Positions 9,152 through 17,384 of a DNA stretch of 64,000 nucleotides are shown here, one piece after another. The notes beneath the pieces are model-generated. The model worked only from the letters and a program-made list of their open reading frames with translations, had not been told where the DNA came from and made no database searches. Made by a program: the position numbers and the translations under genes. The stretch's first letter is position 1; each line of letters starts with the position of its first letter. Source of the DNA: Erythrobacteraceae bacterium Alg239-R51 (GTDB lineage Bacteria; Pseudomonadota; Alphaproteobacteria; Sphingomonadales; Sphingomonadaceae). The stretch covers positions 992,001 to 1,056,000 of the forward strand of contig CAMZOI010000001.1 of NCBI GenBank assembly GCA_947331495.1, in the 5' to 3' direction.

Positions 9152-10464
9152 CCGCGTTCGCGCCGCAGACTATCCCAGTAATTCAGTCGCTCGCGGACCT
9201 TGCGTTCGAAACCGCGATCAACCGGCTCGTAATAGGTTTGTGGTTCCATCTCTTCCGGCCAGTAATCATCGCCGGAAAAGCCTTCATCCGAATTGTGGTC
9301 GTAGCTGTATCCCGCACCGTAGCCGATGTCCTTCATCAGCTTCGTGGGCGCATTGAGGATATTCTGCGGCGGCATCAGGCTACCAGTCTCCCTCGCGCTC
9401 TTGAACGAAGCTTTCTGCGCCTTGTAGGCCGCATTCGACTTCGGCGCGGTCGCGAGATAGATGCAGGACTGTACCAGGGCGAGTTCGCCTTCGGGACTGC
9501 CGAGAAACTCGTATGCGTCCTTGGCCGCCATGCACTGCACGAGCGCCTGCGGGTCGGCCATGCCGATATCTTCCACGGCCATGCGGATCAGGCGCCGTGC
9601 CAGAAAGCGGGGTTCTTCGCCGGCGGTCAGCATACGGGCGAGATAATAGAGCGATGCCTGAACATCGCTGCCCCGTACCGATTTGTGTAGCGCGGAAATG
9701 AGGTTGTAATGCCCTTCGCGGTCCTTGTCGTAAACCGCCACCCGGCGCTGGAGAAACGCCCCGAGCGCGGCCGGATCGAGTGGGTCGTCGATTCGCGCGT
9801 TGTATAGCGTTTCCGCCTGGTTGAGCAGGAACCGGCCATCGCCATCGGCGCTGGCTATCAGTGCATCGCGGGCGTCGGCCGTCAGGGGAAGGGGCCCTTC
9901 CAACGTCTCTGCCCGGTCGAGCAATTGCCCCAATGCCTCGCGGTCTAGCCGCTGTAGGATCAGCACCTGCGTGCGGCTGAGCAGCGCGGCATTGAGGGCG
10001 AAGCTGGGATTTTCGGTCGTCGCGCCGACCAGCGTTACCGTGCCGCGCTCCACAAACGGAAGAAAGCCGTCCTGCTGTGCCCGATTGAAACGGTGAATTT
10101 CGTCGACGAACAGAAGCGTACGCTGTCCGGCTTTGGCCGCCGTGTCAGCTGCGGCGAATGCTTTTTTCAGATCGGCTACACCTGAAAAAACGGCGGATAC
10201 GCTTTCGAAGCGCATGCCGACACTGTCGGCCAGCAACCGCGCGATTGTGGTCTTTCCTGTCCCGGGCGGCCCCCACAGGATCATGCTGGACAGCCTGCCC
10301 GCAGCGACCATTCGGCCAATCGCGCCGTCCGGACCCGTCAGATGGTCCTGCCCGATGACCTCGTCCAGCGTGGTCGGGCGGAGCCGGTCGGCAAGCGGAG
10401 CGTCCTCGAGAACCGGATCATGCTTCGGCTGAGCAGGCAAATCGTCGGCAAAAAGATCATCCAT
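9148..10464 (-). CDS. rarA: replication-associated recombination protein RarA
   Basis: RarA (MgsA) is a AAA+ ATPase related to clamp-loader subunits and RuvB; it acts at stalled replication forks. The product (about 438 residues) shows Walker A GPPGTGKTT, Walker B LLFVDEIHRFN, sensor-like VGATTENPSF, and the C-terminal tetramerisation region with HNSDEGFSGDDYWPEEM. Start choice: ATG 10464 gives MDDLFADDLP, the usual N-terminus. ATG 10479 (MSVTVMDDLF) is equally in frame, and the longest frame reaches 10611. No strong ribosome site is visible for any of them. The stop overlaps the start of the predicted nuclease. Confidence 0.94.
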   Translation of the reverse strand: MDDLFADDLPAQPKHDPVLEDAPLADRLRPTTLDEVIGQDHLTGPDGAIGRMVAAGRLSSMILWGPPGTGKTTIARLLADSVGMRFESVSAVFSGVADLKKAFAAADTAAKAGQRTLLFVDEIHRFNRAQQDGFLPFVERGTVTLVGATTENPSFALNAALLSRTQVLILQRLDREALGQLLDRAETLEGPLPLTADARDALIASADGDGRFLLNQAETLYNARIDDPLDPAALGAFLQRRVAVYDKDREGHYNLISALHKSVRGSDVQASLYYLARMLTAGEEPRFLARRLIRMAVEDIGMADPQALVQCMAAKDAYEFLGSPEGELALVQSCIYLATAPKSNAAYKAQKASFKSARETGSLMPPQNILNAPTKLMKDIGYGAGYSYDHNSDEGFSGDDYWPEEMEPQTYYEPVDRGFERKVRERLNYWDSLRRERG

Positions 10465-10588
10465 CACTGTAACGGACATAGGTGTTTGGTTCGAAAAATG
10501 CAGGGGGTACTTTACCGACGCGTGGGTCTTGCGTCCTTTGCTTGGTAGGATAAACTTTCTTCGAGGTCGCAAGAAGGAGGGTTCTTGC

Positions 10589-11044
10589 ATGACTACCGCG
10601 ACAAACACCACACCCTGGCACCTTTGGGTGATCGGCTTCGTATCGCTGGCGTGGAATGCCTTCGGTGCGAACGACTACACGCAAACGCAGCTTGGCAATC
10701 TTGACTATTTCGAAAGCATGTCGGCGAACATGGGCGCTAGCCCGCAGGAAGCGCTCGACTATTTTCAGAGCTTTCCTGCCTGGGCCGATTCCTTCTGGGC
10801 GCTCGGGACGTGGGGGGCGCTTCTGGGTTCCTTATTGCTGCTGTTCAGAAGCCGTTTTGCCGTCTGGGCCTTTGTGGTGTCCCTGATCGGTCTTGCCGGG
10901 ACCACGGTGTTCCAGCTTGTCGACACCAAGCCCGAATGGGTAAGCGGCGGGATGGCGACAATCATGTCGCTCGTCATCTGGTCGGTGGCAACCTTCCTGC
11001 TGATCTATGCGATAAGCATGACGAAGAAGGGCGTCCTGCGGTGA
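10589..11044 (+). CDS. small four-helix membrane protein, unknown function
   Basis: A 151-residue protein with about four hydrophobic segments: residues near 12-26, 70-88, 92-112 and 122-142. The extracytoplasmic segment between the first two contains YTQTQLGNLDYFESM and AWADSFWALGTWG. I recognise no characterised family, although similar small proteins are common in sphingomonads. ATG 10589 has a strong AAGGAGGG upstream (10574-10581), which excludes the longer frame from 10529. It is divergent from rarA across a gap of about 120 bases. It converges on the glycosyltransferase gene, whose stop codon is only two bases away. Confidence 0.75.
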   Translation: MTTATNTTPWHLWVIGFVSLAWNAFGANDYTQTQLGNLDYFESMSANMGASPQEALDYFQSFPAWADSFWALGTWGALLGSLLLLFRSRFAVWAFVVSLIGLAGTTVFQLVDTKPEWVSGGMATIMSLVIWSVATFLLIYAISMTKKGVLR

Positions 11045-11045
11045 T

Positions 11046-12206
11046 CTATCGCGCGGCGGCGCCTTCGCGGTGCAGCCTGAGATACGTATCGACAACCGCC
11101 TGGTTGATTGCATCCCATGAATAGGCTTGCGCGGCCGTTTCTCCCGCGGCGCCATGGGACTTTCGCAAGTCTTCGTCGGCACAGTAGGGTGCAAGCGCAT
11201 CGGCGAAGCTCTCGGCATCTCCCGGCGGGATCAGTCGCCCTGTCTTGCCATCCGCGACCAGGCTGGCAGCCCCCGTGGCTCCGGCTGCTACCACCGGGAG
11301 CCCGCACGCCATGGCCTCGAGCGTGACATTCCCGAACGTCTCGGTAACGGACGGGTTCAAAAAAACGTCGCCGCTGGCGAGCGCCCGGCCAAGATCGGCA
11401 CCGGTCTGGAATCCGACGAAGACGCCTCCAGGCAAAGCCTTTTCGAACCAGCCCCGCGCCGGGCCATCGCCGATGACCAGCACCTTGTGAGCGATCTGGC
11501 GGCTGCGTAGCTGCCCGATGCTTTCGGCGAACACGTCCAGGCCCTTCTCCATCACCAACCGGCCGAGAAAGACGATCGCCACTTCGTCATCGGAAAGGCC
11601 GTGCGCCCGGCGCCATGCAAGATCACGTTTCGAACGGTTGAAAACATCCCGGTCGACCCCTCGCGACCACAGGCCGATGTCCGCGTTCATCTGTTGAGCG
11701 GTCAGTTCGTCGATCTGGCTCCGCGACGGGGCGACCAGCGCATCGCAACGATTGTAGAACCGGCGCAGCATTGCCTCGACGACCGGTTCGAGAAAGCCGA
11801 GACCGTAATAGCGGGGATAGGTCTCGAAGCGCGTATGCACGCTCGACAAAACCGGAATTTTTCTCTCCCGCGCCCATTTCAAAGCAGCATGACCGGTTGG
11901 ATCGGGGGAGGCGATATGGACCGTGTTGGGCGCGAAACGTGCAAGGTCGCCGCGCGCCTGCTCGTTCAAGCCGAGCGGCAAACGGTACTCCCCGCGGTTC
12001 TTGATCGGCATTCGCACATTCGGCACATTGACCAGATCCCCCGTCGGTTCGAAGTCCGGATCACTTACCACCGGCGCGTAGACACGCAACGCAGCCCCCT
12101 GGTCGAGAAGATATCCGGCCAAGCGGTTCAGGGCCTGGTTCGCACCGTCGCGGGTGTAATTGTAGTTCCCGCTAAACAGCGCGATGCGAAGGTCGGTCAC
12201 GTCCAT
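11046..12206 (-). CDS. GT4-family glycosyltransferase
   Basis: A retaining GT-B glycosyltransferase of about 386 residues. The N-terminal domain begins IALFSGNYNYTRDGANQALNRL, the acceptor-side glycine/asparagine loop of family 4. The donor domain has FLGRLVMEKGLDVF, VIGDGPARGWFEKALP and the nucleotide-sugar motif PSVTETFGNVTLEAMACGLPVVA. The sequence resembles alpha-mannosyltransferases and glycolipid-forming enzymes of alphaproteobacteria, but donor and acceptor cannot be told by eye. ATG 12206 (MDVTDLRIALF) is preferred; the frame extends to 12311 with non-homologous residues. It is divergent from serC across 174 bases and has no obvious operon partner. Confidence 0.85.
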   Translation of the reverse strand: MDVTDLRIALFSGNYNYTRDGANQALNRLAGYLLDQGAALRVYAPVVSDPDFEPTGDLVNVPNVRMPIKNRGEYRLPLGLNEQARGDLARFAPNTVHIASPDPTGHAALKWARERKIPVLSSVHTRFETYPRYYGLGFLEPVVEAMLRRFYNRCDALVAPSRSQIDELTAQQMNADIGLWSRGVDRDVFNRSKRDLAWRRAHGLSDDEVAIVFLGRLVMEKGLDVFAESIGQLRSRQIAHKVLVIGDGPARGWFEKALPGGVFVGFQTGADLGRALASGDVFLNPSVTETFGNVTLEAMACGLPVVAAGATGAASLVADGKTGRLIPPGDAESFADALAPYCADEDLRKSHGAAGETAAQAYSWDAINQAVVDTYLRLHREGAAAR

Positions 12207-12359
12207 TACGCGCGGCTTTAAGCACGCGGAACAATTTTGGCGAGAGGGCGCTTGTCTAATCGAACAACCGCTTCGCCAATGCATGGCTATTTCGCATTGA
12301 CTCCCTGTCACGCAACTTTATTGCCGCCGGTGGGCCACGCGGTCCCAACGCCGCGCGTG

Positions 12360-12375
12360 CTCTCTGCAAGGAGAG
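12360..12375 (+). promoter_or_regulatory. hairpin that would hide the serC ribosome site
   Basis: CTCTC (12360-12364) can pair with GAGAG (12371-12375) around TGCAAG. The 3' arm is the ribosome-binding sequence AAGGAGAG of serC. A second, longer stem-loop (GGGCC-ACGC-GG-T-CCC, 12332-12346) lies just upstream. A conserved serC leader RNA has been described in alphaproteobacteria; whether this is a member needs a covariance-model search. Confidence 0.45.
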
Positions 12376-12380
12376 AATAC

Positions 12381-13538
12381 ATGACTACCGAACCTGAGCT
12401 CAAACCTGAGCGCCCCTTTTTTTCGTCCGGTCCGACCGCCAAGCACAAGGGCTGGTCCGCCACCAATCTCAAAACCGAATCACTTGGTCGGTCGCATCGT
12501 AGCGCACTCGGAAAATCGCGGCTGAAACACGCCATCGATTTGTCCAAGGAGATGCTTGGCGTTCCCGACGATTACCTTGTCGGCATCATGCCCGCATCGG
12601 ATACGGGCGCGCTCGAATGCGCAATGTGGACGATGCTGCAGCCCGATCGGGCGGCGACGGTCGCGGCCTGGGAGAGTTTCGGCAATGTCTGGATCCAGGA
12701 CGCGGTCAAGCAGCTCAGGCTGCCCAAACTGACCACGCTGGATGCCGATTATGGCGAAATTCCCGATCTCGCGAGCATCCCGCAAGACAACGATGTCGTC
12801 TTCACCTGGAACGGCACGACCAGCGGCGCGAAGATTCCCGATACCGACTGGCTTGCCCGCAACCGCGGGGGCGTAACCATCAACGATGCCACCAGCGCGG
12901 TCTTCGCGATGGAGATGGACTGGCCCAAGCTCGATGCCACGACCTATAGCTGGCAGAAGGTGATGGGGTCCGAAGCCCAGCACGGCATGCTGATACTGTC
13001 GCCGAAAGCGGTGCAGCGGATCGAGGAATACGATCCCGAATGGCCGTTGCCCAAGCTGTTCCGTCTCAAGAAAGGCGGCAAGATCAACGAAGGCATCTTC
13101 AGGGGCGAGACCATCAACACGCCATCGATGCTGGCGACCGAGGATTATATCGATGCGCTGGAATGGGCGCAGAGTCTCGGCGGGCGCAAGGCCATGTTCG
13201 AACGCGCCGATGCCAATGCGAAGATCGTGCTCGACTGGATCGAGGCGACCCCGTGGCTGCGCAACATGGTTGCCGATCCGGCCAAGCGGACCAATACCGG
13301 CATATGCTTCGTGTTCCAAGGCGACTGGTACGAAAGCCTGTCCGACGAGGACAAGGCTGCGGTGCCCAAGAAGATTGTGAAGCTGCTGGAAGAGCGCGAC
13401 GTCGGTTACGACTTCAACGGCTACCGCGACGCGCCCCCAAGCTTGCGCATCTGGTGCGGCGGCACTGTGGAGCAGGAAGATCTAAAGCGCCTCCTGCCGT
13501 GGATCGAGTGGGCTTACGCGCAAGTGAAAGACGGCTGA
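12381..13538 (+). CDS. serC: phosphoserine aminotransferase
   Basis: Converts 3-phosphohydroxypyruvate and glutamate to O-phosphoserine and 2-oxoglutarate, the second step of serine synthesis, and also serves the DXP-dependent pyridoxal pathway in many bacteria. The 385-residue class V PLP enzyme begins PFFSSGPTAKHKGW, typical of the alphaproteobacterial and methanosarcinal SerC subgroup. It carries the Schiff-base lysine in TTYSWQKVMGSEAQHG (about residue 193). ATG 12381 follows AAGGAGAG. serA is next on the same strand after 97 bases holding two palindromes, so the pair covers two of the three steps of the pathway. Confidence 0.95.
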   Translation: MTTEPELKPERPFFSSGPTAKHKGWSATNLKTESLGRSHRSALGKSRLKHAIDLSKEMLGVPDDYLVGIMPASDTGALECAMWTMLQPDRAATVAAWESFGNVWIQDAVKQLRLPKLTTLDADYGEIPDLASIPQDNDVVFTWNGTTSGAKIPDTDWLARNRGGVTINDATSAVFAMEMDWPKLDATTYSWQKVMGSEAQHGMLILSPKAVQRIEEYDPEWPLPKLFRLKKGGKINEGIFRGETINTPSMLATEDYIDALEWAQSLGGRKAMFERADANAKIVLDWIEATPWLRNMVADPAKRTNTGICFVFQGDWYESLSDEDKAAVPKKIVKLLEERDVGYDFNGYRDAPPSLRIWCGGTVEQEDLKRLLPWIEWAYAQVKDG

Positions 13539-13546
13539 GGTGAGTC

Positions 13547-13618
13547 CCCGCGAAGGCGGGGACTCTAGCATCACCTTCCGACATCTCCGACTGAGACCCC
13601 CGCCTGCGCGGGGGGTCA
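13547..13618. repeat. pair of REP-like GC palindromes between serC and serA
   Basis: Two hairpins sit in the serC-serA gap. The first is a perfect 10-bp stem, GAGTCCCCGC / GCGGGGACTC, with a GAAG loop (13544-13567). The second, about 30 bases on, is GACCCCCGC / GCGGGGGGTC with a short loop (13593-13617). The two core sequences are related (CCCCGC-n-GCGGGG). Sequences of this kind are common dispersed extragenic repeats in sphingomonads and their relatives; a REPIN-like arrangement is likely. As RNA they could cut or slow transcription between the two genes. Confidence 0.7.
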
Positions 13619-13635
13619 TTCAAGGATCTTTTAAA

Positions 13636-15219
13636 ATGACCAAACCCAAAGTCCTCATTTCCGACAAGATGGACCCGAACGCCGCGCGGATCTTCGAGGA
13701 GCGCGGCTGCGACGTCGATGTCATTACCGGCGAAACGCCCGAAGAACTGAAGGCCCGCATTGGCGAATACGATGGTCTTGCAATTCGTTCGTCGACCAAG
13801 GTCACGCCCGAAATCCTCGACGCGGCGACCAATCTCAAGGTCGTCGGCCGCGCCGGTATCGGTGTCGACAATGTCGATATTTCCTATGCCAGCGGCAAGG
13901 GCGTGGTGGTGATGAACACCCCGTTCGGCAACTCGATCACCACTGCCGAACACGCAATCGCGATGATCATGGCGCTTGCCCGCCAGATACCGCAGGCCGA
14001 CCGCCGCACGCAGGCGGGCGAGTGGCCCAAGAATGACTTCATGGGCGTCGAGGTTACTGGCAAGACGCTCGGCTTGATCGGCGCCGGAAACATCGGTTCA
14101 ATTGTTGCGGCTCGCGCGCAAGGTCTGCGTATGAAGGTCATCGCTTTCGATCCCTTCCTGACCGAGGACCGCGCCGTCGAAATCGGCGTCGAGAAGGTCG
14201 ATCTCGACACGCTGCTGAAGCGTGCCGACTTTATAACGCTGCACACGCCGCTGACAGACGACACACGCAACATCCTCAGTCGAGAGAACCTCGCCAAGAC
14301 CAAGAAGGGCGTGCGCATCGTCAATTGCGCGCGGGGCGGACTAATCGACGAGGCGGCTCTTGCCGAGGCCCTGGATAGCGGGCAGGTCGCGGGCGCGGCG
14401 CTTGACGTGTTCCAGACCGAACCGGCCAAGGAAAGTCCGCTGTTCGGCAAGCCCAACTTCATTTGCACCCCGCATCTCGGCGCAAGCACGACCGAGGCAC
14501 AGGTCAATGTCGCGCTGCAGGTGGCCGAACAGCTGGCGGATTATCTGGTCAACGGCGGTGTTACGAATGCCCTTAATATGCCCTCGCTGAGCGCGGAAGA
14601 AGCGCCCAAACTGCGGCCCTACATGAAGCTTGCCGAAAACCTCGGCAGTCTTGTCGGCCAGCTCGCGCACGGCAATCTCACCAAAATTTCCATCGAGCGC
14701 GAAGGCGCGGCGGCGGAGCTGTCGGGCAAGCCCATCGAAGGCGCCGTGCTCGCCGGCCTGATGCGGCAGTATTCGGACACGGTGAACATGGTCAACGCGC
14801 CCTATCTGGCCAAAGAGCGCGGGCTCGACATCCGTTCGGTCCGCCACGAAAAGGAAGGTGTCTACAATACGCTCCTGCGGGTGACCGTGGGCACAGAAAG
14901 CGGCGATCGCTCTGTCGCGGGTACGCTTTTCGGCAGCGACGCACCGCGTCTGGTGGAGATTTTTGGCGTCCGGATCGAAGCCGAGCTTGAAGGTCACATG
15001 CTCTATATCGTGAACGAGGATGCGCCGGGTTTCATCGGCCGGATCGGCTCGCTGCTGGGCGAGAACGGGATCAACATCGGCACGTTCCATCTCGGACGGC
15101 GCAAAGCCGGCGGCGAAGCCACCGTGCTGCTTAGCGTCGATGCGCCGATCCCGTCGGAAGTGGTGAAGCAGGCTTGCGCGCTTGAAGGCGTGAAGACCGT
15201 GATGCCGCTGGCATTCTGA
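13636..15219 (+). CDS. serA: D-3-phosphoglycerate dehydrogenase, long form
   Basis: Catalyses NAD-dependent oxidation of 3-phosphoglycerate, the first committed step of serine synthesis. The 527-residue protein is the long (type 1) form: catalytic and NAD-binding domain (LGLIGAGNIGSIVAARAQG near residue 145; CARGGLIDEAAL and HLGASTTEAQ holding the catalytic residues), then an allosteric substrate-binding domain, then a C-terminal ACT domain (LYIVNEDAPGFIGRIGSLLGE) that usually binds serine for feedback inhibition. ATG 13636 follows AAGGA; the frame is open upstream to 13540 through the palindromes, which is not coding. hisZ starts 27 bases downstream. Confidence 0.96.
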   Translation: MTKPKVLISDKMDPNAARIFEERGCDVDVITGETPEELKARIGEYDGLAIRSSTKVTPEILDAATNLKVVGRAGIGVDNVDISYASGKGVVVMNTPFGNSITTAEHAIAMIMALARQIPQADRRTQAGEWPKNDFMGVEVTGKTLGLIGAGNIGSIVAARAQGLRMKVIAFDPFLTEDRAVEIGVEKVDLDTLLKRADFITLHTPLTDDTRNILSRENLAKTKKGVRIVNCARGGLIDEAALAEALDSGQVAGAALDVFQTEPAKESPLFGKPNFICTPHLGASTTEAQVNVALQVAEQLADYLVNGGVTNALNMPSLSAEEAPKLRPYMKLAENLGSLVGQLAHGNLTKISIEREGAAAELSGKPIEGAVLAGLMRQYSDTVNMVNAPYLAKERGLDIRSVRHEKEGVYNTLLRVTVGTESGDRSVAGTLFGSDAPRLVEIFGVRIEAELEGHMLYIVNEDAPGFIGRIGSLLGENGINIGTFHLGRRKAGGEATVLLSVDAPIPSEVVKQACALEGVKTVMPLAF

Positions 15220-15246
15220 TAGGCGATAGGGCAGGGGCGCGCCGTC

Positions 15247-16359
15247 ATGACAGAGCAAGACGACCTCCTGCCGATCGGGCTGGAAGATGCGCTTCCGCAG
15301 CGTGCCAGCGCGATAAGCCGTACTATGCGCGCGGTTCTCGATGCGATGGACTCGCATGGCTACGACCGTGTGCGTCCTCCGCTGATCGAATTCGAAAGAT
15401 CGCTCGCGGGACGAATGGAGGGCGTTCTGACCCGCCGGATGGCGCGGTTTACCGATCCTGAAAGCCTGCATACGCTTGCCCTGCGCAGCGATATGACGGT
15501 CCAGGTCGGCCGGATCGCAGCAACCGGTCTGGCCCAGGCGCCGCGCCCCCTTCGTCTGTGCTATGCTGGCGAAGTGGCGCTGTTGCGGGCCGACCAGCTC
15601 GATCCGGCGCGCCAGCGCCTGCAACTGGGCGCTGAGATTATCGGCGCAGACAGTGCAAACGCAGCAGCTGAGGTCGTCTCCGTCGCGATCGATGCGCTGA
15701 AGGCGGCCGGCGTCGCGAACATTTCAGTCGATTTCACGTTGCCCGATCTCGTGGATACGTTGGCCGAGGAAGCCTTGCCGCTCGCGCCGGATGCGCGCGA
15801 TGCCGTGCGCCGAGAACTCGATACCAAGGACGCGGGTGGATTGCGGGCCGCCGGAGGCGAGGATTATCTGCCTCTTCTTTACGCCACGGGGCCGATCGAT
15901 GAAGCGATCGAAACATTGTCGGTCATCGATGCGGGCGGCGTCCTCGCATCCCGGCTTGACGGGTTGCGGCACGTCGCTGTAACTATTGGCAATCGCGCCC
16001 GGCTCACGCTCGACCCGACCGAACGCCATGGCTTCGAATATCAGAGCTGGTTTGGCTTTACTCTCTATGGCGAAGGAGCGCGCGGTTCGCTGGGACGCGG
16101 CGGTACTTACACGATCAAGGGCAGCGATGAGGCTGCGACCGGCTTCTCGCTATATATGGACCAGATCCTCGATGCGGTCGGCACACAAGCCCGCGAGGTC
16201 GCCAACACGCTCTTCCTGCCGCTCGGGCATGATCGCGATATTGCCGCACGCCTGCGCGCCGTGGGATGGCGGACGATCGCGGCAATCGACAAGGACGACG
16301 AAGCCGATGCGCTGGGATGTACGCATCGGCTCGAAGGCGAAGCGCCGCGCGCCCTCTAG
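15247..16359 (+). CDS. hisZ: ATP phosphoribosyltransferase regulatory subunit
   Basis: HisZ is a catalytically inactive paralogue of histidyl-tRNA synthetase that forms a complex with short-form HisG and confers histidine feedback on the first step of histidine synthesis. The 370-residue product has the class II synthetase core: motif 2-like LRLCYAGEVALLR and the catalytic-domain end GRGGTYTIKG. It lacks the HisRS anticodon-binding domain. No hisG is in the window. The position right behind serA, and just before purA with one opposite-strand gene between, is a familiar sphingomonad order. The start ATG 15247 is 27 bases past serA, so read-through is plausible. Confidence 0.85.
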   Translation: MTEQDDLLPIGLEDALPQRASAISRTMRAVLDAMDSHGYDRVRPPLIEFERSLAGRMEGVLTRRMARFTDPESLHTLALRSDMTVQVGRIAATGLAQAPRPLRLCYAGEVALLRADQLDPARQRLQLGAEIIGADSANAAAEVVSVAIDALKAAGVANISVDFTLPDLVDTLAEEALPLAPDARDAVRRELDTKDAGGLRAAGGEDYLPLLYATGPIDEAIETLSVIDAGGVLASRLDGLRHVAVTIGNRARLTLDPTERHGFEYQSWFGFTLYGEGARGSLGRGGTYTIKGSDEAATGFSLYMDQILDAVGTQAREVANTLFLPLGHDRDIAARLRAVGWRTIAAIDKDDEADALGCTHRLEGEAPRAL

Positions 16360-16360
16360 C

Positions 16361-17176
16361 TCAGCAGAATTTGCTCGGGTCCGGCCCCATTCGGCCATCG
16401 GCGCTGTCCAGCTTGTCGATACGCGAGATCTGATCTTCTGAAAGTTCGAACGACAACGCCTTGAAGTTGGCCTCGATATGCTCCCGGCTGGTCGCCTTCG
16501 GGATGGGGCAAAGACCATGTTGCAGATGCCAGCGCAGGATGACGGCACTGGCCGGCTGGCCGGTTTCGTCGGCAATGGCGCGGATAATGTCATTATCCAT
16601 TCCGTCACCTTGGCCCAGCGGCGACCAGCTCTGCGTCACGATACCGAGTTCATCGTGCAACTTTCGCAGTTCGCGCTGCTGGAAGGATGGATGCAGTTCA
16701 ATCTGGTTAAGCGCAGGTGTAACGCAGGTTTCCTCGATGATCCTGCGCAGGTCCTGTTCGCGAAAATTCGATACGCCGATCGACTTTGCCTTGCCCTCAT
16801 CGCGCAGCTCGACAAGCGCCCTCCAGGTTTCGACGAACAATCCCTTGTCCGGACACGGCCAATGGATCAGCAGCATGTCGACATGTTCGCGGCCCAACCG
16901 GTCAAGGCACTTCTGGGCTGCCTTCTTGGTTCGATCAAAACCCTGGCTTTCGTTCCAGATCTTCGTTTGCAGGAAGATGTCGGACCAATCGCCGACGCCT
17001 TCACCAACGCCTTTCTCATTCTCGTAGATGGCGGCGGTGTCGACGAGCCAGTAGCCAACGTCGATAGCCGCCGAAACGGACTTCGCGGCGTCCTTTTCTT
17101 CCAGCTTGTAGGTACCGAAGCCGAGCTGGGGGATCTGACGCTCGTCATTAAGGTCGAGAGTAGGATAGTCGGTCAT
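16361..17176 (-). CDS. aldo/keto reductase
   Basis: An NADPH-dependent oxidoreductase with a TIM-barrel fold, 271 residues. The catalytic tetrad is complete: Asp46, Tyr51 (VDTAAIYENEKGVG), Lys72 (LQTKIWN) and His105 (LLIHWPCPD). The C-terminal cofactor-binding segment includes IPKATSREHIEANF. It resembles the 2,5-diketo-D-gluconate / methylglyoxal reductase branch, but the natural substrate cannot be read from sequence. ATG 17176 follows a strong AAGGAGA. The stop is a base from that of hisZ, so the two converge with no room for a separate terminator. Confidence 0.93.
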   Translation of the reverse strand: MTDYPTLDLNDERQIPQLGFGTYKLEEKDAAKSVSAAIDVGYWLVDTAAIYENEKGVGEGVGDWSDIFLQTKIWNESQGFDRTKKAAQKCLDRLGREHVDMLLIHWPCPDKGLFVETWRALVELRDEGKAKSIGVSNFREQDLRRIIEETCVTPALNQIELHPSFQQRELRKLHDELGIVTQSWSPLGQGDGMDNDIIRAIADETGQPASAVILRWHLQHGLCPIPKATSREHIEANFKALSFELSEDQISRIDKLDSADGRMGPDPSKFC

Positions 17177-17384
17177 AATTTCTCCTTCATGACACGAACG
17201 TTCGCGGACCTGTTCCTATCCGCGTTTTCCTCGGGCCCCGAAATCTGCCATGGACACGACCGGGCAAGTGTCGTTTTCGAGTGAAGATGGCTTTTGCGCT
17301 TCGGCCTGCGCTTGCCCGGGTCCGAGCATTCGCCTACGGCGCGGCTGATTTTTCCAGGCAGTTTTTTCGAAGTGGATATCGGGT

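Noticed and set aside
12237..12380. N-terminal extension of SerC
   Set aside because: The frame is open, but the ribosome site at 12368 and family N-terminus place the start at 12381.
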